Of a DNA stretch of 64,000 nucleotides, positions 56,285 to 64,000 are shown piece after piece. This stretch comes from Cognatitamlana onchidii. Lineage in GTDB: Bacteria; Bacteroidota; Bacteroidia; Flavobacteriales; Flavobacteriaceae. The position numbers were made by a program, and so were the translations under genes. Each line of letters opens with the position of its first letter. The stretch's first letter is position 1. The notes below the pieces were generated by a model. The model was given only the letters and a program-made list of their open reading frames with translations, was not told where the DNA came from and ran no database searches. The stretch lies in the NCBI RefSeq assembly GCF_004804355.1, contig NZ_SRWZ01000001.1:434001-498000 (forward strand), given 5' to 3'.

Positions 56285-57133
56285 TTGAACTTCTACATTG
56301 TTATTCCTGCACACAATGAATCTGATTCTATTGGACGAACCATTCATTCTTTATTAAATCAAACTCTACCTCCAAAAAAAATCGTTGTTGTAAATGATAA
56401 TTCTACAGATAACACAGAAACGGTTGTTAAGGACTATTCATTAAAAAACAATTCCATTGAATTAGTAAGTATTCGGTCTTCAAACCAACACTTACCAGGG
56501 ACTAAAATTATCAATGCGTTTTATAAGGGTTATAATACTCTGGATGACCAATATGAGATACTCTGTAAATTTGATGCCGACTTAATTTTTCCCAGTAATT
56601 ATCTTGAAACTTTAGCTGAACACTTTGGTTCTAATAAAAAACTTGGGATGGCTGCTGGTTTTTGTTATATAAAAAAAAACAAACAATGGGTTATAGAGGA
56701 TTTAACAAGAAAAGATCATATTAGAGGCGCTTTAAAAGCCTACCGAAAAGACTGCTTCCATGATATTGGAAAAATAAAAACTTCTATGGGTTGGGATACC
56801 GTTGATGAGCTTTTAGCCAAGTACTACGGCTGGGAAATTTTAACTGATGAAACTTTACATGTTAAACACCTAAAACCAACAGGAATAAATTATAATGCTT
56901 CTTCCAAACATTTACAAGGAGAAGCCATGTATAAAATGCGTTATGGGTTTATTATAACCCTTATCTCTGCCTTAAAACTAGCTTACAAAAAACGAAGCTT
57001 TATTCAATTTCAAAACTACCTTTTAGGGTACATGAAAGCTAAAAAAGATGGTATCCCCTTTTTAGTAACAGAAGAAGAAGGTAGATTTATTAGAAAACTT
57101 CGTTGGAAAGGTATATTAGATAAATTCTCTTAG
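56285..57133 (+). CDS. family 2 glycosyltransferase
   Basis: A 282-residue inverting GT-A glycosyltransferase. The nucleotide-binding start is FYIVIPAHNESDSIGRTIHS and VVVNDNSTDNTE, and the metal motif is FDADLIFP. The start is TTG at 56285 (MNFYIVIPAHNE); no in-frame ATG fits. The stop TGA of a short frame (56262-56288, MKTKTSKS) overlaps this TTG, so coupling by re-initiation is likely. Sugar donor and acceptor unknown; context suggests a lipid acceptor (inference). Confidence 0.82.
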   Translation: MNFYIVIPAHNESDSIGRTIHSLLNQTLPPKKIVVVNDNSTDNTETVVKDYSLKNNSIELVSIRSSNQHLPGTKIINAFYKGYNTLDDQYEILCKFDADLIFPSNYLETLAEHFGSNKKLGMAAGFCYIKKNKQWVIEDLTRKDHIRGALKAYRKDCFHDIGKIKTSMGWDTVDELLAKYYGWEILTDETLHVKHLKPTGINYNASSKHLQGEAMYKMRYGFIITLISALKLAYKKRSFIQFQNYLLGYMKAKKDGIPFLVTEEEGRFIRKLRWKGILDKFS

Positions 57134-57164
57134 GGCTTAATAAGCACGCATTATAAGGCTTTAA

Positions 57165-57965
57165 CTACCAAGCATTATAAATACTATTTGCTTCTACCCT
57201 ATTTTCAACAGCATCTGGTAATTCCGGAAAAAAATCTATGCCCGTAAGCACTTCAATCTCATCAACAGAGACCACAAAATTATATAGCGGTTCTTTAGTA
57301 TCCTCTTGAGAAATTAAAAAGGCTATAACTTTTAAATTTCCTGAATCATTATCTAGAATAATCTTGTAAAACTGGTCTGGAACCGCCACCCTCTCTTCTC
57401 CAATATAGGCCATATCACCTTTCAAAATTCCACCGGTAACCACAAACACACCATCATGCTTGTTTGCCCAATACCTTACTTTTTGTTCTAAGGTATTCCA
57501 AATACCAGAATTAAAGTCATGCTTTTGAGGGCTAATATTACTGGTTAAAAAAGTTTCGTTATAAGCTGCTTCACTATAGCGCCTATCGGCAGCTGGACAT
57601 AAATGCCCTCTATCATAACCAGAATTTTTATAATTACGCCAATGTGCAGCACCCGTTTTAACAGCCTCATCAATTTCAAAATAAGGTCGTTTAAAATTTG
57701 TTTTAGCAAGCTGTGACTTCTTTAATTCATAAGCCACCCATTCGGCCTGTTCATGTGGTTCGCTATACGATAACGAATAGCCATTATGATGCACAATATG
57801 TCCTGTTGTACTGGACGGCAAATAATACTCATTTGTAGTGTTTTTTACTATTTCTCCATGGGATACGACCTTCGCTTTTTCCTTTTCTGATAAAACATAC
57901 TCAAAGCCATAAACCAACAAAACAATGCTAATGGCTATTAGCGAATATTTAGACCTTTTAGTCAT
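57165..57965 (-). CDS. DNA/RNA non-specific endonuclease
   Basis: A 266-residue secreted or membrane-anchored nuclease of the beta-beta-alpha-metal group. An N-terminal hydrophobic segment (SLIAISIVLLVYGFEYVL) is the anchor or signal. The catalytic motif is DRGHLCPAADR with His121, and the metal-binding part is SPQKHDFNSGIWNTLE. Probably used for phosphate or nucleotide scavenging. The ATG overlaps the phosphatase gene by 8 bases. Confidence 0.9.
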   Translation of the reverse strand: MTKRSKYSLIAISIVLLVYGFEYVLSEKEKAKVVSHGEIVKNTTNEYYLPSSTTGHIVHHNGYSLSYSEPHEQAEWVAYELKKSQLAKTNFKRPYFEIDEAVKTGAAHWRNYKNSGYDRGHLCPAADRRYSEAAYNETFLTSNISPQKHDFNSGIWNTLEQKVRYWANKHDGVFVVTGGILKGDMAYIGEERVAVPDQFYKIILDNDSGNLKVIAFLISQEDTKEPLYNFVVSVDEIEVLTGIDFFPELPDAVENRVEANSIYNAW

Positions 57966-59601
57966 TTTTTAGAACAAATTCTAAAGGTTGGCCTGTTGCT
58001 GCATTTGGAAAGCTAATACCTAATAAAGCAGATATTGTTGGCGCAATATCTGGTATCTCCGTTCTTTTAAACGTCGCTCCTTGTTTTATTCCTTTTCCTA
58101 AAAACAATAGGGGCACATGGGTATCATAATTGAAACCACTTCCGTGAGTCGTCCCAGTTTTTCTGTAATAAATATAATTTGGAGCGTTTACCAAGAGAAC
58201 GTCTCCCGAACGCTTTTGATTGTAGCCATTTTGTAATAACGCTTCAATACCTTTTGAGTAGTTGGTTGTTACCATTGAATTAGCAGTAAAAGTTTTATAA
58301 ACATGGTTGTAAGTTATTTGCTCATTTGCTATGGAGTTCTGAACATCTTCTAAACTCAAACCTAACGCTTTTATCTTTTCCTTATTAAGAAAAATTTGAT
58401 TGCTGCTAATGTTTTCAACAATGGTATTGTCTCCAAATTCATCCATTAAAAACTTTTGAAACTTTTCTTTTCTATTTTTACCATAAACATACCCTGCTTC
58501 AATTTTATGGGACTTCAAATAAGCTGGCACATCTACTGCCCCATGATCTGCCGTTAAAAAAACCACATATTCATTTTTTCCAACACGTTTATCTAAAGCC
58601 AAGAATAAACGTTCCAAATCTATATCAAGCCTTATATAGGTATCTTCTATTTCCTTTGAGTTAACACCAAACTTATGCCCTATGTAATCCGTACTAGAAA
58701 AACTCACTGTTAAAACGTCGGTATCATAATCTTTACCCAATGCTTCACCCTCTATAGCTGCAATAGCAAAATCGGTGGTAAGACTATTTCCGTATGGTGT
58801 AAATTTCAAAATATCATAGTATCCGTTCTTCTTTTTTAACTTTTTAAGATTATAGGGAAAAGTAGGCTTGTCTTTCCCTTTAAATTCGCCTTCAAACTCG
58901 TTTAAATCAGGTCCGCTTTCTACATAACTAGAAATATTATACAATGTATTCCAGTCTTTAAAATAAGTGTTTGCTATGCCTGAATTATTAAAATCTTTTA
59001 CCCACTTGGGTAGTGCTTCCATATAATAAGAACTTGAAATCCATACACCTTCTTTCTTTCCGTGAAACCAGTAAGCCCCATTGGCGGCATGACCGGCTGG
59101 CAAAACGGCTCCTCTATCCTTTATAGAAATCCCAATAGTCTTACCGCGCATTTGTGTAAACAACCTATTTTCATCTCCAAATGTTGTTGACATCAATCTA
59201 TGCGGTGACATTTGTCCAGAGTTAGTACTGGTTCCAATAGACTTTACAAGACTATCTCCAGCACAGTACACCATAGATTTAGTGTATTTATCGTACCAAT
59301 TATTTGCGATAATACCATGATATTTCGGGGTTGTTCCTGTATAAATAGAAGCATGCCCTGGTCCTGTGTACGTAGGAATATAATTAAAATGGTTGTTTTT
59401 ACAATTAAATCCTTCTCTTATCATTCTTTTAAAACCACCTTCTCCATATTTATTGTAGAACCGGGTTAAATAATCATACCGCATCTGGTCTACAACAATG
59501 CCTACAACAAGTTTAGGGTTTTGTCTTATTTCATTTTTAACTTGTCCATAACTAGAATTTAAAAAAACAGATAAGGTTAACAATACTAAGATATTCCTCA
59601 T
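57958..59601 (-). CDS. PafA-type alkaline phosphatase-superfamily enzyme
   Basis: A 547-residue secreted enzyme with a signal peptide (MRNILVLLTLSVFLNSSYGQ). The metal site is visible: VVDQMRYDYLTRF, the nucleophile Thr in TYTGPGHASIYTG, DTDVLTVSFSSTDYIGHKFG and LTADHGAVDVP, with His in TTHGSGFNYDTHVPLLFLG. These are the two-zinc ligands of PafA-like phosphatases. I use the ATG at 59601; an upstream TTG at 59628 adds nothing useful. It forms an operon with the nuclease, which suits phosphate acquisition (inference). Confidence 0.88.
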   Translation of the reverse strand: MRNILVLLTLSVFLNSSYGQVKNEIRQNPKLVVGIVVDQMRYDYLTRFYNKYGEGGFKRMIREGFNCKNNHFNYIPTYTGPGHASIYTGTTPKYHGIIANNWYDKYTKSMVYCAGDSLVKSIGTSTNSGQMSPHRLMSTTFGDENRLFTQMRGKTIGISIKDRGAVLPAGHAANGAYWFHGKKEGVWISSSYYMEALPKWVKDFNNSGIANTYFKDWNTLYNISSYVESGPDLNEFEGEFKGKDKPTFPYNLKKLKKKNGYYDILKFTPYGNSLTTDFAIAAIEGEALGKDYDTDVLTVSFSSTDYIGHKFGVNSKEIEDTYIRLDIDLERLFLALDKRVGKNEYVVFLTADHGAVDVPAYLKSHKIEAGYVYGKNRKEKFQKFLMDEFGDNTIVENISSNQIFLNKEKIKALGLSLEDVQNSIANEQITYNHVYKTFTANSMVTTNYSKGIEALLQNGYNQKRSGDVLLVNAPNYIYYRKTGTTHGSGFNYDTHVPLLFLGKGIKQGATFKRTEIPDIAPTISALLGISFPNAATGQPLEFVLKND

Positions 59602-59625
59602 AAAAAACACACTATTTAGTAATTT

Positions 59626-59633
59626 CAAAAATA
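59626..59633 (-). promoter_or_regulatory. TATTTTTG -7 box of the phosphatase-nuclease operon
   Basis: On the minus strand a perfect TAnnTTTG match (complement 59626-59633) lies 25 bases before the ATG at 59601. No -33 TTG was clear. No repeated phosphate-box-like site was seen. Confidence 0.45.
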
Positions 59634-59712
59634 CATATATTACCCATCATTATTTGAAATAAAGCTTAAATACCTCTAAGTTTTTTTTACTTTAGCGTCA
59701 TTAATAATTTGT

Positions 59713-60450
59713 ATGCAATACCTACACAACATTGGCTCCTATTTTTTAATGCTTGCTGAAATGTTCCGTAAACCGACTAAATGGTCTGTTATGAAACAAC
59801 TGATATTAAAGGATATTGATGATTTGATTATCGGGTCGTTAGGCATTGTGTCGTTTATTTCGTTTTTTGTTGGTGGTGTTGTAACCATTCAAACCGCACT
59901 AAATGTAGATAATCCACTGATACCAAAATACCTAGTTGGATTTGCTACAAGACAGTCTATTGTTTTAGAGTTTGCACCTACTTTTATGTCTATAATTATG
60001 GCAGGAAAAGTAGGATCGTTTATTACATCAAGCATAGGTACTATGCGTGTGACTGAACAAATTGATGCCTTAGAGGTTATGGGAATTAACTCCATTAATT
60101 ATTTAGTTTTTCCGAAGTTTATAGCGTTAATGCTCTATCCTTTTGTAATTTCTATAGCCATGTTTCTTGGTATCCTTGGTGGTATGGCTGCATGTGTTTA
60201 TGGTGGCTTTAGCTCCTTAGAAGATTACATAGTTGGCATTCAAACAGACTTTATTCCGTTTCATATAACGTATGCTTTTATCAAAACGATAGTCTTTGCG
60301 TTTCTGTTAGCGACTATCCCTTCTTTTCATGGATACTACATGAAAGGTGGTGCCTTAGAAGTTGGTAAAGCAAGTACTACCGCTTTTGTTTGGACCAGTG
60401 TATTTATCATTCTTTTAAATTATTTGCTAACTCAAATGTTATTAAGCTAA
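59713..60450 (+). CDS. mlaE: MlaE-family ABC transporter permease
   Basis: A 245-residue inner-membrane permease for lipid transport (maintenance of outer-membrane lipid asymmetry). About five or six membrane helices, with the family sequence EFAPTFMSIIMAGKVGSFIT and GTMRVTEQIDALEVMGINSI. Its stop overlaps the start of the MlaF gene by one base (TAATG). An MlaD-type substrate-binding gene is not adjacent, so the rest of the complex is elsewhere. Confidence 0.9.
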   Translation: MQYLHNIGSYFLMLAEMFRKPTKWSVMKQLILKDIDDLIIGSLGIVSFISFFVGGVVTIQTALNVDNPLIPKYLVGFATRQSIVLEFAPTFMSIIMAGKVGSFITSSIGTMRVTEQIDALEVMGINSINYLVFPKFIALMLYPFVISIAMFLGILGGMAACVYGGFSSLEDYIVGIQTDFIPFHITYAFIKTIVFAFLLATIPSFHGYYMKGGALEVGKASTTAFVWTSVFIILLNYLLTQMLLS

Positions 60451-61217
60451 TGATTGAAGTTAAAGAATTACAAAAATCTTTTGGAGATGCTCATGTATTA
60501 AAGGGTATTACCACTTCTTTTAGTAAAGGAAAAACAAACCTAATCATTGGTCAGAGTGGATCTGGGAAAACTGTATTTCTTAAGTGCTTGTTGGGTTTAT
60601 TTGAATACGAAGGAGGTTCTATTGCTTACGATGGAAAAATATTTTCTAAACTCTCTGAAGATAACAAAAGAGATTTAAGAGCGGAGATTGGTATGGTATT
60701 CCAAGGAAGTGCTTTATTTGACTCTATGACTATTGCAGAGAATGTTATGTTTCCGCTTAGAATGTTCACAAAACAAAGTAAAAGCGAGATGAACGACCGT
60801 GTTGATTTTGTTCTAAATAGAGTGAATCTTGCAGATGCTCACCATAAAATGCCTAATGAGGCTTCAGGAGGGATGCAAAAACGTGTTGCCATTGCTAGAG
60901 CCATTGTTAATAATCCTAAATATTTATTCTGTGATGAACCTAATTCTGGTTTGGATCCTAAAACTGCGATTGTAATTGATAACTTAATCCAAGAGATTAC
61001 AGATGAATACCAGATAACAACGGTCATTAATTCCCACGACATGAATTCAGTAATGGAAATTGGTGAAAAAATTGTCTTCTTAAAGAATGGCTTTAAAGAG
61101 TGGGAAGGCTCAAAAGACACGATTTTTAAAACTGATAACGAAGCTGTCACTGATTTCGTTTACTCATCCAACCTATTTAAAAAAGTGCGTAAAATGTACT
61201 TGGACGAAAATAACTAA
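60450..61217 (+). CDS. mlaF: MlaF-family ABC transporter ATPase
   Basis: A 255-residue ATPase subunit. Walker A is IIGQSGSGKTVFLK, the signature is ASGGMQKRVAIARA, and Walker B is YLFCDEPNSGLDPK. It pairs with MlaE to power lipid transport. I use the ATG at 60450 (MIEVKELQKSFGDAHVLKG); the upstream in-frame TTG at 60390 would overlap mlaE by 60 bases. The next gene, a sulfatase, is 103 bases downstream. Confidence 0.93.
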   Translation: MIEVKELQKSFGDAHVLKGITTSFSKGKTNLIIGQSGSGKTVFLKCLLGLFEYEGGSIAYDGKIFSKLSEDNKRDLRAEIGMVFQGSALFDSMTIAENVMFPLRMFTKQSKSEMNDRVDFVLNRVNLADAHHKMPNEASGGMQKRVAIARAIVNNPKYLFCDEPNSGLDPKTAIVIDNLIQEITDEYQITTVINSHDMNSVMEIGEKIVFLKNGFKEWEGSKDTIFKTDNEAVTDFVYSSNLFKKVRKMYLDENN

Positions 61218-61320
61218 TCTTTTATTAAGGGTAATTTCTCACTATTTTTTGGTAAATACTTGCTGCTTCTTATCTACATGACTTTGTAAATTTGAAAGCT
61301 TAATTTTCAAATTAAAAATA

Positions 61321-63138
61321 ATGATTTCCAAAAAAATTAGTATTACAATAGGCCTGTTTTGCATTATCTCTTTAAAAAGCCTTTGTCAATCAGCACCGAA
61401 TATTATTCTCATTTTGACTGATGATATGGGATATGCCGATATCGGATATAACAACGATGCTATTGGAGATATAGCCTCACCAACACTTGATAATCTTGCT
61501 GCAAACGGTACTAAATTCTCATCTGCTTACGTAACGCACCCTTTTTGCGGACCAAGTAGAGCAGGGCTTATGACGGGCAGATACCCTCATGAATACGGAT
61601 CTCAATACAATATTGCGGAAAACGATTTTAGTGCGGGTATTGATATTAACGAAACTTTTTTTAGTTCTGTACTTAAAGATGCTGGTTATAAAACAGGTGT
61701 CATTGGAAAATGGCATTTAGGGCAATCAACTTCGTATGATCCTTTGGCAAGAGGCTTTGATTACTTCTATGGAATGCTTAACGGCGGACATAATTTTTTC
61801 ACAAAAACTACTGCTAATGGTGGTTTTGGAGGTGCCTACAACAGAGACCTGGTAGAGCAGATAGCTCCAGACACTAGAAGGCCTGCAAATGAACCAAAAT
61901 TCGCTTACATCACCGATCTTTTTACCGATAAAGCTATTGAATTCATACGAGATGCCGAAACAACAGATGATGACCAACCTTTTTTCCTATTCATGTCATA
62001 CAATGCACCTCACACTCCAATACAAGCATTATCAAGTGATAAAAATGTTTTAACTAGTCCTCCATACAACTTTGACTATGGTGGTAATGATACTAGACAC
62101 AGGTATGCTGCTATGGTTTATGCAGTTGACAGAGGTATTCAAAGAATAGTTGACGAATTAGCGAATAAGGGAGAAACCGATAACACCTTGATAGTCTTTT
62201 TAAGTGACAATGGAGGGAAATCTGCCAATAATGCAGGAGGAAATAATTTTCCACTTCGTGGCTTTAAAGGAGACACTTATGAGGGAGGTTTTAGAGTTCC
62301 TATGTTTATGTATTGGCCTGGTACTAAAGACAACCAAGGTATACCTTCTGGACAAACCTATGATTTTAATATATCATCTCTAGACCTATATCCAACTTTT
62401 GTTGCCTTAGCCAATGGTACAACTCCTAATGGTAAAGAATTAGACGGAAAAGATATTCTTAGCCATATTCAAAACAATACAGATTCTCGAGACGGAGAGT
62501 CAATATATACTTTAAGACATCAAGCCAGCAATAAAATAGGCATAAGACGTGGGAAATATAAAGCCTTTCAGCAAACAGATAATTCAGGTGATTTTGCAGG
62601 CACATGGTATTTATATGATATCGAGACTAATATAAGTGAAAATAATGCACAAGCTCTTAATAAAAATATAGAACCATACAAAAGTATTTTAGCTAATCTG
62701 GCCCACGATGCATATGAGTGGTCTTTAACACACACAGAACCTTTATTTTTTGATAGTACGGGAGCAGCAAATACTTGGAATAACAACCATAGTAATATTA
62801 ATTCAGGTAAGCCAAACACATGGCAAGAAAGACTATTTAATGGCTTTACTTTATCTGTAGAAAGTATTGACATAAATAGTAATATAGCTGGATATATTTT
62901 TCCAAATCCAGTTAAAGAATCTAAACTTTCTATCAAATTTTATGAAAGGTTAAATGATGAAATAAATGTTGTTATTTATGATAATTTGGGTAGAGCTGTA
63001 CAGACAGAATTGAACTTAAAACAGTTACAGTCAAACACAGTTGAATTAACCTTAAGCTCTGATATCTCATCGGGTAATTACTTTGTAAAAGTTCTTTCTG
63101 GATTGAAATCGTTTACTCAACAAATAATTATTGAATAA
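61321..63138 (+). CDS. secreted sulfatase with T9SS sorting domain
   Basis: A 605-residue formylglycine-dependent sulfatase. The signature C-G-P-S-R is at Cys76 in FCGPSRAGLMTGRYP, and metal-binding ILILTDDMGYADIGY opens the domain; FLSDNGGK is present too. The signal peptide ends near SLCQ. The C-terminal 80 residues are a type A T9SS sorting domain (FPNPVKESKLSIKF, SSDISSGNYFVKVLSG), so it is exported to the surface. It needs a formylglycine-generating enzyme not seen here. No SusCD, CAZyme or regulator is adjacent, so the sulfated substrate is unknown. Confidence 0.92.
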   Translation: MISKKISITIGLFCIISLKSLCQSAPNIILILTDDMGYADIGYNNDAIGDIASPTLDNLAANGTKFSSAYVTHPFCGPSRAGLMTGRYPHEYGSQYNIAENDFSAGIDINETFFSSVLKDAGYKTGVIGKWHLGQSTSYDPLARGFDYFYGMLNGGHNFFTKTTANGGFGGAYNRDLVEQIAPDTRRPANEPKFAYITDLFTDKAIEFIRDAETTDDDQPFFLFMSYNAPHTPIQALSSDKNVLTSPPYNFDYGGNDTRHRYAAMVYAVDRGIQRIVDELANKGETDNTLIVFLSDNGGKSANNAGGNNFPLRGFKGDTYEGGFRVPMFMYWPGTKDNQGIPSGQTYDFNISSLDLYPTFVALANGTTPNGKELDGKDILSHIQNNTDSRDGESIYTLRHQASNKIGIRRGKYKAFQQTDNSGDFAGTWYLYDIETNISENNAQALNKNIEPYKSILANLAHDAYEWSLTHTEPLFFDSTGAANTWNNNHSNINSGKPNTWQERLFNGFTLSVESIDINSNIAGYIFPNPVKESKLSIKFYERLNDEINVVIYDNLGRAVQTELNLKQLQSNTVELTLSSDISSGNYFVKVLSGLKSFTQQIIIE

Positions 63139-63160
63139 ATAAAATATTCTTTTTAAATAA

Positions 63161-63190
63161 AAAACGGGTTAGTCACCTAAGCCGTTTTTT
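63161..63190. terminator. bidirectional terminator between sulfatase and DUF389 genes
   Basis: AAAACGGGTTAG and CTAAGCCGTTTT pair with one G-G mismatch around a TCAC loop, with T-runs on both strands. It lies between two convergent genes, 22 bases past the sulfatase stop. Confidence 0.85.
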
Positions 63191-63202
63191 ATTTGAATCT
63201 GT

Positions 63203-64000
63203 TTAATCCAGCCTTTTTACAACTAGAGTATCTAATCCTAACTTTTGTTTAAAAAGATTTTCTAATTTTTTTGTGTACGCTTTTCTTTCCTTTTCCTTGG
63301 TCCTTGATTTGTCCCAAGTTATATAAAAAACTGAAATCGTATCCTTCTTCTTAAAGTTTGTTGACACAACATTAGCGTAAGATATTTCTTCAATAGACTC
63401 ATAGATAATCTTAACTTCTTTCGCTAAAGCATCAAAAGAAGAATAGCTTTTGTCAAGTGTTGCTAACCGACGCACCTTATTCTCTAAGTAGTTTATTTTT
63501 TGAGATTGCGACAATAAATCTAAGGAGTCCCTTGTACGTAATTCTTCCATATACCTCATATTATCAAGGTTCTTGGATTTATTTTGATTCACTATTAATT
63601 CTGTATTATAAAGCGCTCTATAGTCCTTCAATCTACTTCGTAGGAGGGCAATAGAAGATTCTGGTATTTCGTCAAGTCCAAACGTATTTAATTCTATTAT
63701 AGAGATTTCATCATCTCCATATTTATAGGAAGCATTATTTCTTATAAACTCAGCATGTGGCAATTCTTCCAATTCTTTTTTAATGAATGTCATAGCATCC
63801 CTTTTAAAATTACTTTCATCTAAAACAATAAGAAACGTCCAAATAGCTGGTACCATAACCACAATAGCTAATGCAGTCGCTACTCTTGAGATAAACAAGC
63901 GCTTTTTACTGTTAGCGTATTTAAGCATTGGGAATCGTAATAACTTTAGTACTAAAAAAGTTGCTAAGGCAATAAAAATGGTATTAATTGTGAATAAATA
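63203..64000 (-). CDS. DUF389 membrane protein, N-terminal part missing
   Basis: The frame is open to the right edge, so the gene starts outside the window. The visible part begins YLFTINTIFIALATFLVLKL and runs through a last membrane helix (RVATALAIVVMVPAIWTFLI) into a C-terminal coiled-coil and mixed domain (YMEELRTRDSLDLLSQSQKI). The pattern resembles the C-terminal end of DUF389-type membrane proteins of Bacteroidota. Internal Met at 63928 is not the true start. Function unknown. Confidence 0.75.
   Translation of the reverse strand, partial: YLFTINTIFIALATFLVLKLLRFPMLKYANSKKRLFISRVATALAIVVMVPAIWTFLIVLDESNFKRDAMTFIKKELEELPHAEFIRNNASYKYGDDEISIIELNTFGLDEIPESSIALLRSRLKDYRALYNTELIVNQNKSKNLDNMRYMEELRTRDSLDLLSQSQKINYLENKVRRLATLDKSYSSFDALAKEVKIIYESIEEISYANVVSTNFKKKDTISVFYITWDKSRTKEKERKAYTKKLENLFKQKLGLDTLVVKRLD

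Noticed and set aside
56240-56300. A frameshift at the start of the glycosyltransferase
   Set aside because: A TTG start gives the normal N-terminal IVIPAHNE motif without any change, so I keep TTG and only flag the join.
1-64000. CRISPR arrays, insertion sequences, prophage or plasmid genes
   Set aside because: No regular spaced repeats, transposase, integrase or phage structural genes were seen on either strand.

Overview
The window reads as chromosomal DNA of a member of the family Flavobacteriaceae (phylum Bacteroidota), AT-rich throughout. The evidence is a SusC/SusD pair, two proteins with type IX secretion (T9SS) C-terminal sorting domains, promoters of the Bacteroidota form TAnnTTTG instead of TATAAT, a DUF5723 outer-membrane protein, a PafA-type phosphatase, and protein families typical of flavobacteria. 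I cannot name the genus from the sequence. No gap between genes exceeds about 210 bases. I see no tRNA, rRNA, CRISPR array, insertion sequence or prophage.

Layout. Positions 1-12,732 (minus strand) are one ribosomal superoperon, rpsL-rpsG-fusA-rpsJ followed by the S10 and spc genes down to secY, which is cut by the left edge. It has a textbook Bacteroidota promoter, a hairpin leader before rpsL, and a 140-base structured gap between rpsJ and rplC. Positions 12,909-19,395 (plus) hold an Omp85-type outer-membrane protein, then a SusC/SusD nutrient-uptake pair that ends at a strong terminator; no carbohydrate-active enzyme lies beside it. Positions 19,461-22,367 hold an rRNA 2'-O-methyltransferase, a rhomboid protease and RarA. 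Positions 22,398-27,966 (minus) are a tight six-gene string: radC, a polysaccharide-deacetylase relative, a YjjG-type HAD phosphatase, a lipoprotein, a DUF5723 protein and a secreted protein. Positions 28,012-33,568 hold a PaiB-like protein, a large MscS channel, the murein-recycling ligase Mpl and a TPR protein.

Positions 33,776-42,268 (plus) are the most unusual part. A 2183-residue alpha-2-macroglobulin with an intact CNEQ thioester motif carries an inserted SusC-type carboxypeptidase-regulatory domain and TonB plug. It is followed by a small lipoprotein and an M64 metallopeptidase with a T9SS sorting domain. Positions 42,269-47,701 hold an SDR reductase, a DUF4136 lipoprotein, a Flavo-1-like repeat or RNA element, Obg, a one-chain hypoxanthine phosphoribosyltransferase-adenylate kinase fusion, and purK-purE with a terminator.

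Positions 47,824-64,000 hold an M3 peptidase, an ECF sigma factor with a small zinc-type anti-sigma candidate, a UbiA-like membrane protein, glycine decarboxylase GcvP, and an operon of KAS III-like synthase, methyltransferase and glycosyltransferase. After these come a DNA/RNA nuclease with a PafA-like phosphatase, an MlaE-MlaF transporter pair, a T9SS-exported sulfatase, and a DUF389 membrane protein cut by the right edge.

The genes mix core housekeeping (translation, purine synthesis, glycine cleavage, murein recycling) with envelope and nutrient functions (SusCD, A2M, secreted peptidase, sulfatase, phosphatase, nuclease). Several true starts are TTG or GTG, supported by in-frame upstream stops or by family N-termini; these are flagged in the entries.
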